From Emydura subglobosa (Eukaryota; Chordata; Testudines; Chelidae): a DNA stretch of 64,000 bases. The stretch's first letter is position 1; every line of letters starts with the position of its first letter. The notes beneath the pieces were generated by a model that was given only the letters and a program-made list of their open reading frames with translations, made no database searches and was not told the origin of the DNA. The position numbers were made by a program, and so were the translations under genes. The stretch is from contig ML680053.1 in assembly GCA_007922225.1 (NCBI GenBank), positions 11,917,316 through 11,981,315 of the forward strand, read 5' to 3'. Of this stretch, positions 1 through 10,330 are shown in pieces.

Positions 1-314
1 CACTGCTACTCGTCCTGCCAAGGGCTCGAGACTGTCTCCCTCCTTCCCGTCCGGCCGCTCGGAGACTATAGCCTTGCTCTGCTGAGGGCTGAAGGCTGAT
101 TCCTGCTGCCAGCCCATCCCTGGCTGAGGGCTGGGCTATAGAGTGTTTGCCCGCCCTATGAGGGCAAGAGACAATTACCCCTTACTAAGGGCCGGAGGCG
201 GCCCCTTTAAGTGGGACTCCCCGACGGGCATAGGTGCCAGGAGGTGTGGCCTCCCTTGGAGATTGACACTGAGGTAGGGCCATCGACATCACCGCATACA
301 GGGGATCCTCTACA
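1..314 (-). mobile_element. Probable LTR, truncated by window edge
   Basis: GC-rich block that stops sharply at 314, where the sequence becomes AT-rich. Read on the minus strand it begins TGTAGAGGATCC, so the right edge has the TG/CA terminus of an LTR. A weak TATA-like run (cttaaagggg, minus strand) lies about 110 bp inside, the same short-U3 layout as the better supported LTRs at 24594-25619 and 29057-29804. Only one end is in view, so the target duplication cannot be tested and the family is not resolved. Confidence 0.4.
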
Positions 315-1379
315 ATGACTAAAACCTTTTAAGCAAGAGAATGATGAATAGCAAAAAATGCACCTTCTGGTATGAACTTTTGGAAGTTTAATTATTCATG
401 CTGACATTTGTGAAAATTTCAGGAGCTGAGAACATTTCCCCCAACTACATCGCAGGTGTTCAATATTGAATATACACATGAATCTGTTGCTTTTTTCAGT
501 TTTATTCAATATTTTTTACAGAATGTAGGCATTAGGTCCTCAACTGCATGCTAATAATGTACATAAGAGTATTTCTGTACTCAGTCAATGAAAGTCTATC
601 TGTAACACAGGTTCACATTCCCTGTGTTAAGCAGAATACCTTTTATAACTTTAAAAGGGGTCGGTATTAGTTTTTAATTACATGTTGCCATACAAGTGCT
701 ATTTTAACAGAACTGGAGAAAGCAACTTTATATGTGGAGAATAAAGTGAAATTTAATGCAAGAATTCCATTTAATTAAGCATTTTTATGCTTTAATAGTT
801 GAATTACCTCCTCAAATTTCATTTCCATAAGCAAGTCATGTTTAGAATGTCAATACACTACTTCATCAAATACATTCAGTCTAATCTCCTCTTTCCAGGA
901 TTGTCATAACTCTTAAACCAAATGACAGTATTTGCATGATGCCAAAAGCCAAGAAAGTTTTACCATGGGGGAAGGGGAGATTTTTTTTATCTGTTTCCTG
1001 ATAACTTAACCAATGAAAGCAATGTGTACGATCAGGCATTTAGTATACAAGAAATGTTATCAGTCAGATTATCTACAAATAGTGGCAGAAAACATTAAGA
1101 ATGGAGCGAGGATATGGGGAAATGTATGGCGCTTTTTTTCTTTTTAATCACAACACACTATATTAAAAATTCAATTGTCCAATAATGTGCTGCTCAAAAA
1201 GTGTGCGAAAGAAACATTTTCCGCAAGCTAATGTTAAAAGGAACACTGACAAATTGATTGAATCAAAAAGTGGCATTTAAAAAGAAATTCTAAATGGCTT
1301 ATCAAGAGAGGGGCTTGTTAATTAGTGCCTTAAAAAAATTAAAGAAAACATATTTATTATAAAATCATCTCCAGATAGG
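315..1379. other. AT-rich sequence, nothing recognised
   Basis: No open frame, RNA gene or repeat family could be recognised in this AT-rich stretch. Confidence 0.5.
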
Positions 1380-1560
1380 GTAGGACAGTGGAATGGGAGC
1401 CAAGAGTCTTGGGTTTAGTATTTAGTTCCGTCTGTAAGTGACCTTGGACAAGTTACTTCACCTGTCTGTGCCTTCTTTTCCCTATCTGTAAAGTGAGGGT
1501 AATGACACTTTCTATTGGACTGTGCTGTAAGATTGTCAGATGAGAAGGGTTATAAGATCA
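1380..1560 (+). repeat. MIR-like CORE-SINE fragment
   Basis: Contains the diagnostic MIR-type string around gtgaccttggacaagttac followed by a 'cctgtctgtgcc...ctatctgtaaagtgagg' tail. This is the core plus LINE-related tail of MIR or a related amniote CORE-SINE, plus orientation. Diverged and incomplete at the tRNA-like head. Confidence 0.6.
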
Positions 1561-1639
1561 AATTGCAGTATTATTTATCATCTTTGTATTAGACCGGGAT
1601 AAATTACACTTATCTGGAGCTGTGCATAGGTGTGGCATG

Positions 1640-1800
1640 GAAATTCTAGCAAGCAGAGAATGCAGCAGTCCACTTGTGAAACAGGAAGCACTGCAGAGAA
1701 CACACTGCATCCTGCATTGGCTCCCCACTGACTTCTATTTCAAGGCCCTGGTCTCAATTCTTTTAGTCCCTCGACATGTAGGAACTCATCAGTCTCGGGT
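1640..1800 (+). pseudogene. L2/CR1-type LINE fragment (ORF2 C-terminal part)
   Basis: The translated frame includes ILHWLPTDFYFKALV, which resembles the 'LHWLPV..R..FK.L' block after the reverse transcriptase of L2 and related LINEs. Only about 50 residues can be followed and the frame is not continuous. Identification rests on this single motif. Confidence 0.35.
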
Positions 1801-1821
1801 CTGGTCTGCACTATTGTCGAT

Positions 1822-1882
1822 GGGAGATATGCAAGCTACATAATAGATATGCAAGCTACATAATGTAGCTTGCGTATCTCCC
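1822..1882. repeat. 20-bp hairpin with a duplicated left arm
   Basis: The arm gggagatatgcaagctacat (1822-1841) pairs with 1863-1882 with one mismatch. The left arm is itself duplicated in tandem: agatatgcaagctacataat occurs at 1825-1844 and again at 1845-1864. No family recognised. Confidence 0.8.
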
Positions 1883-2048
1883 ACTGACGTATTTATGTTG
1901 CCGTTCCGCAGTGTCTTCATGCCGTACCATGGCATCTTCATGGCAAAGCACTGTTTTAAACTGTGATCAAGGATCATGCAATTGAACTATTCTTTATACA
2001 AACGACCAACCTGCCAACAGAAAGCAATTTCTGTGCATACCAATAGGG

Positions 2049-2165
2049 AGGCTAGGGTGACCAGATGTCTTGATTTAATAGGGGCAGTCCCGATATTCGG
2101 GGCTTTTTCTTAGATAGGCACCTATTACCCCCACCCCCTCTCCCGATTTTTCACACTTCCTATCC
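2049..2165. repeat. MITE-like repeat with 'ggtgaccagat' terminus
   Basis: Begins agggtgaccagatgtc and carries the inner 'cccgatattcgggg' and 'ctattacccccaccccctctcccgatttttcacac' blocks. I remember this repeat as common in turtles, where both ends carry the ggtgaccaga motif. Here the right terminus has decayed. Confidence 0.5.
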
Positions 2166-4613
2166 TAAGGGAGGCTGTCCCTGACACTGTTCTCTACTCA
2201 CTCACCTGCATGTTAGCAGAACATTATTCAAGAAGCTTATTTCTGCCGCATCTTGGGATCATTGAAAGGAAGATCTTAAGGGCAATCTTTAGCCAGACAA
2301 TAAGAGACCTAATCTGGAAATATGTCAACAGTTTTGAGTACTCGGAGACACTGATATGAAAGTATAGATTTTGTTTCATATCTGAAGAATAGGAGTGCCC
2401 CCTGTGAAATGAGCTATGTTCGATGGAGATTGCAGAAAGCATTATTGCGAAGGCCATAAAATACAGCTATCATATGAATCAATCAGATAGGCTTGTAACG
2501 GGGGAACGAGGTCATAGTATTGCTGGCCAAGCCATTTAACTCACCAACCCGTTCATGCATTTTATTTTCCACTTCTTCCATGTGACCTCTTCCTCACTGA
2601 CCTTAAGCTGGGCTTCAATGCCTCTGTTCTCTCCTCTTCCTTGTGCTTCCTTTTTAAAATGCGCTTCTTCCAACAGAACTGCAAAACCTAATCATCTCTT
2701 TATGGAACGATTTAGAACCCCTTGGGAAAATTCTCTAACTTCCTTCCCCTATTTTTTTAAAGGCAAAAATCATGGCAATAACAAAACAGGTGTCCTATCT
2801 CCCCATTCATTCATGTTGGCTTCTTGTAACCTCCTTTCCCCCCTACTGCATTTGTATGTTTTCTACATAGATCATAAGCTCTCTGAGAAGAGTCCATATC
2901 TTACTAATTGTGTGTAATGTACCTACCATTTTAGTACTGTACAAATAGTCACAATATAAATAGTCAATAGTCAAAAGAAACAGGTACCTATAGCTGAGGA
3001 AGTGTCTGACAGGCAACCTTCATTTCCAGGGGTTAGCAGATGCAAGGTCGTTCTCTGAGTGTCATTGCCCTGCGGGACTAGCTCTCTCTGACAGAGAGCG
3101 AGACAGATAGAGAGATATTTAGCTCTGACTATGGGAACAAAGCTAAATTGCACCATTATTGTGATACCAAGGTTATAGAATGGCACATGGATTCCATATT
3201 AAGCATTTACATATTTATGTTGCTTTATCTTAATCTGATAAATACTGGGTGAAATGTTCATTGGCTTCAGTGTGGCCAGGATTTTACCCAGGATGTGTGT
3301 TCAATCAAAGCCAAGTTGGGTTTCTTCCTGCTATTGAGAGGAATTGACTCTTAGGGGCTCTCAAAAATAACAGAAACTCTGACCTCAGAAAGGCAGAGAA
3401 CCTGAACATGACAATCCAAGTCACATGAAAATGACTGCGGTCTTCCATCACATACTCACTGCAGGAGGGCCAATGGGTACCAGAATGGCTACATGAAAGC
3501 CAATGACCTCCAGGAAGTGAAGCACCTTTATGTTACTCTGATCCTGAAAAACCAGCAAACAATTGTCTAAGGAGCTCCACAAATAGTCTGTCAATATTTT
3601 GTGAATGGAGGAGATTTTGGGGGGATGCCTCATTTTTGTTTGGATTGTTATGGTTCGTTGCAGCCTTTGAAGTATTGCTAGACATGACCTGCAAGTTCCT
3701 TCAAAACCAATACTTCACATAAATGCTTCTGCTGGGTGAGTATTTTCAAGGATGTGCTCTATATTCTGTGAAAGTTCTGTTCATCACTGTGAGATTCCAC
3801 ATACCATTTCATTTCATTGTATCGCTACTCCACTTGTCTCTTTGACATGTGGACATTAGTATTCTATCTGTTAAGCACATCTTGGGTAGGCTTGTGTAAT
3901 GACACAAAATATCCTACCACTTTAGAACTTGACTTCCTGCTTATAGATCTGTAAGTAGAACAAATTTCTTTCTCTTCTCAATGTTGCATCATCAGATTAT
4001 ACCAGGCACTGTACACTACAATATGTAGAGGGCATGGAAAGCCAGTTTGCAAAGCTAATATTTATCAAGACATGCAACATTTATCTCCCTGGTCTTTGAT
4101 AGTAATGCCCACTTTCTGCTTGTTGACATGGATTCATATATATATAACATGCCATTTGTAGAGCCTATTATGTTAATGAGTTGCAAGGTCATCTTCTGCA
4201 AAAATGGCTTGAAATAACTTGTCCTGAAAAGGCACCATTGATACTAATGCTTCCATTATTGATGCTTTCTGTGCTTTTCAGAAGATGTGATTGATGATTC
4301 AGAAGGTAAAGCAAACCAGGGAGCTGTCAGTGATACATACACTAGCAATAATTCAGTGCTGTATTTCCCCTTCAGCAGTTCTTCATAGGAAAAAAGAAAA
4401 TAGACTATCTTTGAAAAAATCCTAGGACTCGCAGTACAACTGAAAGTTGTAAGGAAGTGATAATGAAGTTTGGTGTTCTAAGCACTCAGGTTCCTGTAGA
4501 AGCTGGAAAGATTGAAGAATAAGCACTTGGAAGTGGGGAGGAAGATGAGTCACAGAGAAAAAACAGCTGTATTTTGTACTGAGACAGTTTTGTCTATTGC
4601 TTACAGCAAGAGG
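2166..4613. other. Unassigned sequence
   Basis: AT-rich sequence with only short open frames lacking recognisable domains. The one feature worth marking, a possible microexon at 4282-4305, is listed separately. Confidence 0.5.
4282..4305 (+). other. Candidate 24-nt microexon of an unknown host gene
   Basis: A 24-nt segment lies between a good acceptor (branch-point-like tactaat at 4242-4248, pyrimidine-rich tract, then tttcag ending at 4281) and a strong donor (aag/gtaaag, donor GT at 4306). The length is a multiple of three. With one upstream base the frame reads (E)DVIDDSE and is open; the other two phases have stops. This is suggestive, but such signals arise by chance in 64 kb and no flanking exon was found. 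No gene name is offered. Confidence 0.2.
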
Positions 4614-4745
4614 AGATTGGGAAATGGAATTCTTGGGTTGTGGCCTTGGCTCGTCCCTTGAGTTGCTTTGTGGACTTGGGTAAGTCACTTAAACTCTCCA
4701 TGTTTTAGTTCTTCCATCTGTATAACTGGCATAATACATAAATGA
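4614..4745 (+). repeat. MIR-like CORE-SINE fragment
   Basis: Contains 'gctttgtggacttgggtaagtcacttaaactctccatg...ttccatctgtataa', the MIR core and tail in plus orientation. Diverged. Confidence 0.55.
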
Positions 4746-5139
4746 CAAAGTATTTTAGTCACCATATTGAGCCTTGATTGTACTTCCTGTAGCTTTATTA
4801 TGGATTCCTTCATCCTTCCCATCTCATTCAAATTACATTTGTCATCTGGACAAATGGTACAGGGTAAATTCTGTGATTCAGGTAAATTCTATGATCTATG
4901 GTTCAGAAAAAAGTGCATGGTAAATTCTCAAGTAGTTCATTAAATTACTGGCTGTTCAATGATTTTGATGTCTGTTGCTTGCTTCTGCTTATTTTGACTC
5001 TGCACATGGCCTTTAAATTATCTTTATTTTAAGTGCATGAGCCTGTCATCAGGCACTGTGTATAAAACTCTCTGGATGTATGATTTTACAGGGTGCTGCT
5101 ATGATTTTTTTATTAATCAATGTATCAGACATAGGCATA

Positions 5140-5262
5140 CATAGAATCATAGAATATTAGAGTTGGAAGGGACCTCAGGAGGTCATCTAGTCCAACCCCC
5201 TGCTCAAAGCAGGACTAACCTCAGCTATATCATCCCAATAGAATCATAGAATATTAGAGTTG
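5140..5262 (-). repeat. CR1 LINE 3' tail, with tandem terminal segment
   Basis: The sequence catagaatcatagaatatta...gttggaagggacctcaggaggtcatctagtccaaccccctgctc is the reverse complement of a CR1 3' end. About 26 bp of the tail (5140-5165) recurs at 5237-5262, so two CR1 termini lie in tandem. Confidence 0.85.
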
Positions 5263-5889
5263 AATCGGCCCATCTTTTCTTCACCTTCTGTTTTTTTATT
5301 CCATGCAAGCAAAATTACCATACCATTGATGTCTTATAGACTATATTCTGCGTCCTCTCACATAGGTGTGCTGAGAATGAGAGGAAGTGGCATGTTATCC
5401 TTCCACCCCGGGACACCTGTGCAGAAGACAGACTTAATGCTGATATAGTTCTGCATTGAGCCATTAGGGAGGAATCCTGACTAATGTCGCTGTTGATAGC
5501 ACTTCTTTGATTCAAAGACGTGGAGCCAGAGCAGCACCACTGCTGGTACTTCAAAGCAGCTGCTGATGGTAATTGCACATTGCTCCTAATTTGTTTTGAT
5601 TTTCTTTTGGCTCAGCTGTACAGGGGACCGTTAATGTGGTATCCCCAGGGTAATGCCCTGAGGTGCCACGTTCAGGATGATTGGCTCATAGAGACTCCGT
5701 TTGGTGGCTTCATCTCCAGGTCTCATGATATAGTTCCAGATTAGAACAGCCAGAGTTAGGGATATGCTTTCAATCCTATGTTAAGACTTCCATAGAGCTG
5801 TTGGGAATTGTCACCTAACAATTAAATTTTAAATAGAAAAAAAACCACGCCAATGACTGTGTGTTTGGTTATGAATGGTCTATGAATGG
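5263..5889. other. Unassigned sequence
   Basis: Open frames here (for example minus 5315-5578) have no recognisable domain. No repeat family was identified. Confidence 0.4.
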
Positions 5890-6946
5890 ACTTTAAGAGG
5901 GATAGAAACCTGGCTAGATCATTGGGCTCAATGGGTAGTGATCAACAGCTCGATGTCTAGTTGGCAGCTGGTGACAAGAGGTATCTGTCCTGGGGCCAGT
6001 TTTGTTCAACATATTCATTAATGATCTGGAGGATGGAGTGAATTGCACCCTCAGCAAGTTTGCAGATGACACTAAGCTGGGGGAAGTGGCAGATGCCCTG
6101 GAAGGTAGGGATAGGATACAGAAGGACCTAGACAAATTGGAGGATTGGGCCAAAAAAAATCTGATGAGATTCAAGGATAAGTGCAGAGTCCTGCATTTAG
6201 GACGGCAGAACCCCATGCACTGCTACAGACTGGGGACTGACTGGCTAGGCAGCAGTTCTGCAGAAAAGGACCCAGGGGTTATAGTGGATAAGAAGCTGGA
6301 TATAAGTCAACAGTGTGTTCTTATTGCCAAGAAGGCTAGCGGCATATTGGGCTGCATTACTAGGAGCATTGCCAGCAGATTGAGAGAAGTGATTATTCCC
6401 TTCTATTCAGCACTGGTGAGGCCACATCTGGAGTATTGTGTTCAGTTTTGGCCTGCCCCGCACAATACAGGAAGGATGTGGACAACTTGGAGATAGTCCA
6501 GCAGAGGGCAAGAAAAATGATTAGGGGGCTGGAGCACAAGACTTATGAGGAAAGGCTGAGGGAACTGGGCTTGTTTAGTTTGCAGAAGAGAAGAATGAGG
6601 GGGGATTTGATAGCAGCATTTAACTACCTTAAAGGGGGTTTCACGGAAGATGAAGCTAGGCTGTTTTAAGTGATAGTAGATGACGGAACTAGGATCAATG
6701 GTCTCAAGTTACAGAGGGGGAGGTCTAGGTTGGATATTAGGAAAAACTTTCACTGGGAGGGTGGTGAAGCACTGGAATGGGTTACCTACAGAGGTAGTGG
6801 AATCTCCATCCTTAGAGGTTTTAAACTGTGGCTTGACAAAGCCCTGGCTGGGATAAAATAGGTGGGGTTGGTCCTGCTTTGGGAAGGGAGTTGGACTAGA
6901 TGACTTTCTGAGGTCACTTTAAACCCTAATCTTCTATGATTCTGTG
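5890..6946 (+). pseudogene. 5'-truncated CR1 LINE (ORF2 reverse transcriptase C-terminal part)
   Basis: CR1-clade non-LTR retrotransposon fragment. Its full product would be an endonuclease/reverse transcriptase copying its own RNA. What remains starts inside the reverse transcriptase palm: [11 protein letters not shown], then the catalytic box as FADDTKLG (codons 6059-6070, both aspartates intact), then the thumb region with [40 protein letters not shown] and [16 protein letters not shown]. The frame shifts near 6440-6490, TAA closes the second frame at 6667-6669, and homology continues to 6861. The 3' end is the CR1 terminus (ttctatgattctgtg). The endonuclease and the front of the reverse transcriptase are absent, as usual for 5'-truncated CR1. 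It shares its subfamily with the copy at 39516-40288. Confidence 0.92.
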
Positions 6947-7896
6947 AAATGGGTCAAGGTCATATGACCCTATGAAATGGTCAACATGTTGTTTTTTTAT
7001 TGGGAATCTCACAATACTTCCTCCTTATCCTTAATTTTTTCTTAGGAATTAAGTGATTATGGGAGAAACTCAGCTTTCATTGAAAAAAGAAGTGTCTCAC
7101 CCTCCTGAGTACAAAGAAACTCCTGAAAAATTGAACCCCAAACCAGAAGGCAAATCAAAAGAATCCAAAATTCATTGTCTTAAAAATTATGTGATTATTT
7201 TAAAAAATATTATATTTTGAACATTTGAGGTTGTTAATATAGCAAGAAACAGTTACAATTTAGGACTAGCATACAAGGAAACACTTATCAGTCTGGGCTT
7301 CTAGATTAGCACTTAGCTCAAATATTTAAATAGGAGTATTTGATAGCCAGCATTTCTTGATTCATGACACTTTCCTCCCAGCTTTCTGACTGCCTATCTC
7401 TGCAATAATCTTGTGGCTCTTAATTTCTCCCCCTCACTGCATAGATATGCAGATAACAATTTTGGCTCTCAGATTTTGGTAACATTGTCCCCCAATTCCC
7501 AGGCTGCTCAGTTATGTTAAGCAGAGATCTCCCTGGCACCACCTTTGGCAAAGGTAGTTGTTTACTAAATTGGAAAGTTGGAGGAATGTTCTGAGATTAA
7601 CATAATTTCTGTGTTCCTTTATAAGAGACTCAGGAATGGTAAAGAATATCTTTTTCATGCTTCCTCTGACTTCTCCCATGATGTATTAATTAATCTCACA
7701 GAATGTGCCAGTGGATCAGCTAACGGATTTTCCTATTTGACTGCCCCAGATGGCATTGATTAGGAAGTGGGGAAGATTGGAAGGCAGATATGACTGGAAT
7801 TTAACAAGCAGTACGCTCCTCCAAAGTGTTATTTAAGTTTTAGAAGAAGACATAGAGGCCACCTTATAGTTAATATTTTCAAAATACAGTATCCAG
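6947..7896. other. Unassigned sequence
   Basis: AT-rich, no coding or repeat family identified. Confidence 0.45.
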
Positions 7897-8174
7897 GGGT
7901 ATGTCTATGCTGCAATAAAACACCCATGTCAACAAGACTCGAGCTGCGGGGCTAAAAAATTGCAGTGTAGATGTCCAGGTTTGGGCTGGAGCCCAGCTCT
8001 AGGACCCGGGGGGTAATGGGGGGAGAGAGAGGGGGGCTGATCCCAGACCCTGGGCTCCAGTCTGAGGCCAGATGTCTACATTGCAATTGTACAACCCTGC
8101 AGCCTGAGCCCCACGAGCCTGAGTAAGTTGATGTGGGCCAGCCACGGGTGTTTTATTGCAGTGTAGACACACCC
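7897..8174. mobile_element. 278-bp MITE with ~29-bp terminal inverted repeats
   Basis: The left end (gggtatgtctatgctgcaat, continuing aaaacaccc) is matched in inverted orientation by the right end (gggtgttttattgcagtgta, continuing gacacaccc), with about three mismatches over 29 bp. The interior is GC-rich and partly self-complementary ('gggctggagcccagctctagg...cctgggctccagtc'). This is a non-autonomous DNA transposon; I remember very similar repeats from turtles. No unambiguous target duplication was found. Confidence 0.8.
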
Positions 8175-8592
8175 AAGAACATTTGAAAGAACATACGGAT
8201 TCTTTTCCTTTGATTGTGCCCTGACCTCCAACTATGAGAATCCACAATATACTGTATAATATGTGGAATTTACATCAGATTGAAAGTATTTAAAAACAAC
8301 CTACTTCACTTACACTCAGGAAGGGGGGATATATAGAAAACTTGACTAAAGGTCACTTAAGCAAATGGCAATTAAATATGAATATATTCCCAGCCATTGC
8401 TTTAGATAAAGTTTTGCCTTCATATTTCTTGTAGGTCTGGACTATTAACACTCACACAGTTACTGTGCTACTCTGCTATTCATTTTATTTCTAAGCCTAG
8501 CCATCGCTCACCTGCTCCTAGAGTGAAGAAGAGAGCAGTAAAGCAATGGAGCTGGAATTTTATCACTAGGGAACTGATCCTGCAGATCTTAA

Positions 8593-8703
8593 AATCACAG
8601 AATCATAGAAGATTGGGATTGGAAGGGACTTCAGGAGGTCGTCTAGTCCAACCCCCTGCTTAAAGTAGGAGCAACCCCAACTAAATCATCCCAGCCAGGG
8701 ATG
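8593..8703 (-). repeat. CR1 LINE 3' tail
   Basis: Reverse complement of a CR1 terminus: atcacagaatcatagaagat, then ttggaagggacttcaggaggtcgtctagtccaaccccctgctt and catcccagccaggg. Only the 3' ~110 bp is present. Confidence 0.88.
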
Positions 8704-9363
8704 TCCATAAATCTCTAAACATCGTGGTGCATCTGCAGCTAAATAAGGACATAGCTCCTGATTCTGCAGTTGCATGTGTGTGGCTAGACCATTGCATCTG
8801 CTCTGAGCCCCACCAAAGTCACTGCAGCTCCATGTGGGTGGAAAGCTCTGGTAATGCAGATCCAGCAGCAGAATTGATAAATAGATGGAAATTTGCTGAC
8901 TTGAGACATTCTGTAGATATAAATTTTAATCTTTTAGAAACAATGAAGCATTTTTGTGTTAATGGCTTATGATTTTTAATGTGAATTCAAAAGAGAGGGA
9001 TGGAGCTAAGTGTTTCTCAGTAGTATATAAGAGGCTTCAAATAGTTTCTGGCACACCAAAGAGATTATTGTAACACCCTCCGAGCCGCTATAATTCATGA
9101 TATGATTGCGCTAAAGTATGGGAGTTTTAGGAAAAAGTAAAACTCCTTGTTTAAGAAAGGGTTATCTATGAGCATGCATATTGGGTGAATTAGAATGCTA
9201 TGCTTGACGAATGATTTACCAAAACTGAATATACTTAGCAGCATCCCCCCGTTCCCTATTTCCTAATCGCTTACATATTTAAAATTATAAGTGTCTTCAG
9301 TTCATAATGATTTTTACCGGCACTACTGAAAGTTCAATTAACTGGAAAAACATTTAAGTCCTG
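8704..9363. other. Unassigned sequence
   Basis: No coding evidence; no repeat recognised. Confidence 0.4.
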
Positions 9364-9451
9364 GGCCATATTCTCTGCAGATGTAAATGGGAACACCTCT
9401 ACTGAAGTGAATGTAGGTATATCTATTTACACCAGGAGAGAATTTGGACCA
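9364..9451. repeat. Palindromic (hairpin) interspersed repeat
   Basis: The left arm 'ggccatattctctgcagatgtaaat' pairs with the right arm 'atttacaccaggagagaatttggacc', and the loop region 'ctctactgaagtgaatgtagg' is also partly palindromic. It belongs to the short hairpin repeats scattered through this window. Confidence 0.7.
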
Positions 9452-9839
9452 TTAACACAAGACTTGGTAAGGTGCTACAAAGCAATTCTTGTATTTAAAA
9501 GTTAGTTAAAAGTGATTTTACAATGGCTGTTTTTCTGTTTGCCAGACAAGATCTATGAGAAGTACTGTTTGGCTGTGCAGTGTAACTCATTGAACTGCGC
9601 TGATTTTTTTTGCAGCACACCTAAAATTGTTCAGGCTCAGGCTATTGCATTCTACTTTTATAACGGCCAAATGGAAGCAAGGAATGACACAAAATCAAAG
9701 TCATTTTGAGTATTTAACGTAATAAAATATCCTGAATATGTCCTTGACATGACACTATTAGACTTTAAACACTATCTTTTCACTACATCATTAAGATTTA
9801 ATCTACTGGAATAACAGTGTTGTGAGCTGATTGTTATGG

Positions 9840-10275
9840 ATTGAGATTGATAGTTGTGAACTCACCCTTCAGTTCACATAACTGTAAGCAAAAGCCCCCA
9901 ACTAAGAGAAAATGTGTGTGTGAACCTGCCCAGGAGCTTTTGGCTGAATATTATTTTGGGCAGAGGTGTGTGTGTGTGTGTGTGTAAAGTTCACACAGGA
10001 ACTGAGAACAGACAAGAACAGAGAGAGAAGGAAGAGGTAAGAAAGCCAAGTAGGAGGCTGTAAGCACAGTGTGACCCTGGAAAAAGCTAGAGAGAGCTTT
10101 TGGGTCTGGTGTTACCTAAAAGGGTTCAGGGGCTGTAAGCTAAGAAATGGATTCTTTTTGTTCTTGGTTCCGTCAGTGTTCAGAGACAAAGGACTTTGTA
10201 AATAAACAAGTTTGCATCAAAGAAAATACCAAACTGCATTAATTTCTACTTCCAACTGGATCATGCCCAAGGCAC
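9840..10275 (+). mobile_element. LTR-type repeat, copy 1
   Basis: Homologous by eye to the reverse complement of 41450-41700. Shared blocks include the 'aagcccccaact' segment, 'ctttgtaaataa', 'tgcatcaaagaaaat' and 'ttccaactgg'. An AATAAA at 10201-10206 fits an LTR R region. It contains a (GT)n tract at about 9967-9985. The exact termini were not found, so LTR status is inferred from this layout and from dispersal. Confidence 0.5.
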
Positions 10276-10330
10276 CAAACTTTGACTAGCTGCTCAGGTT
10301 GTAAAGGGGCAACAATAATACTTAGTGACT

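Noticed and set aside
6002..6861. Three consecutive open frames that could be taken for host genes
   Set aside because: They are the reverse transcriptase part of a CR1 LINE with an intact FADD box and a CR1 3' terminus at 6946.
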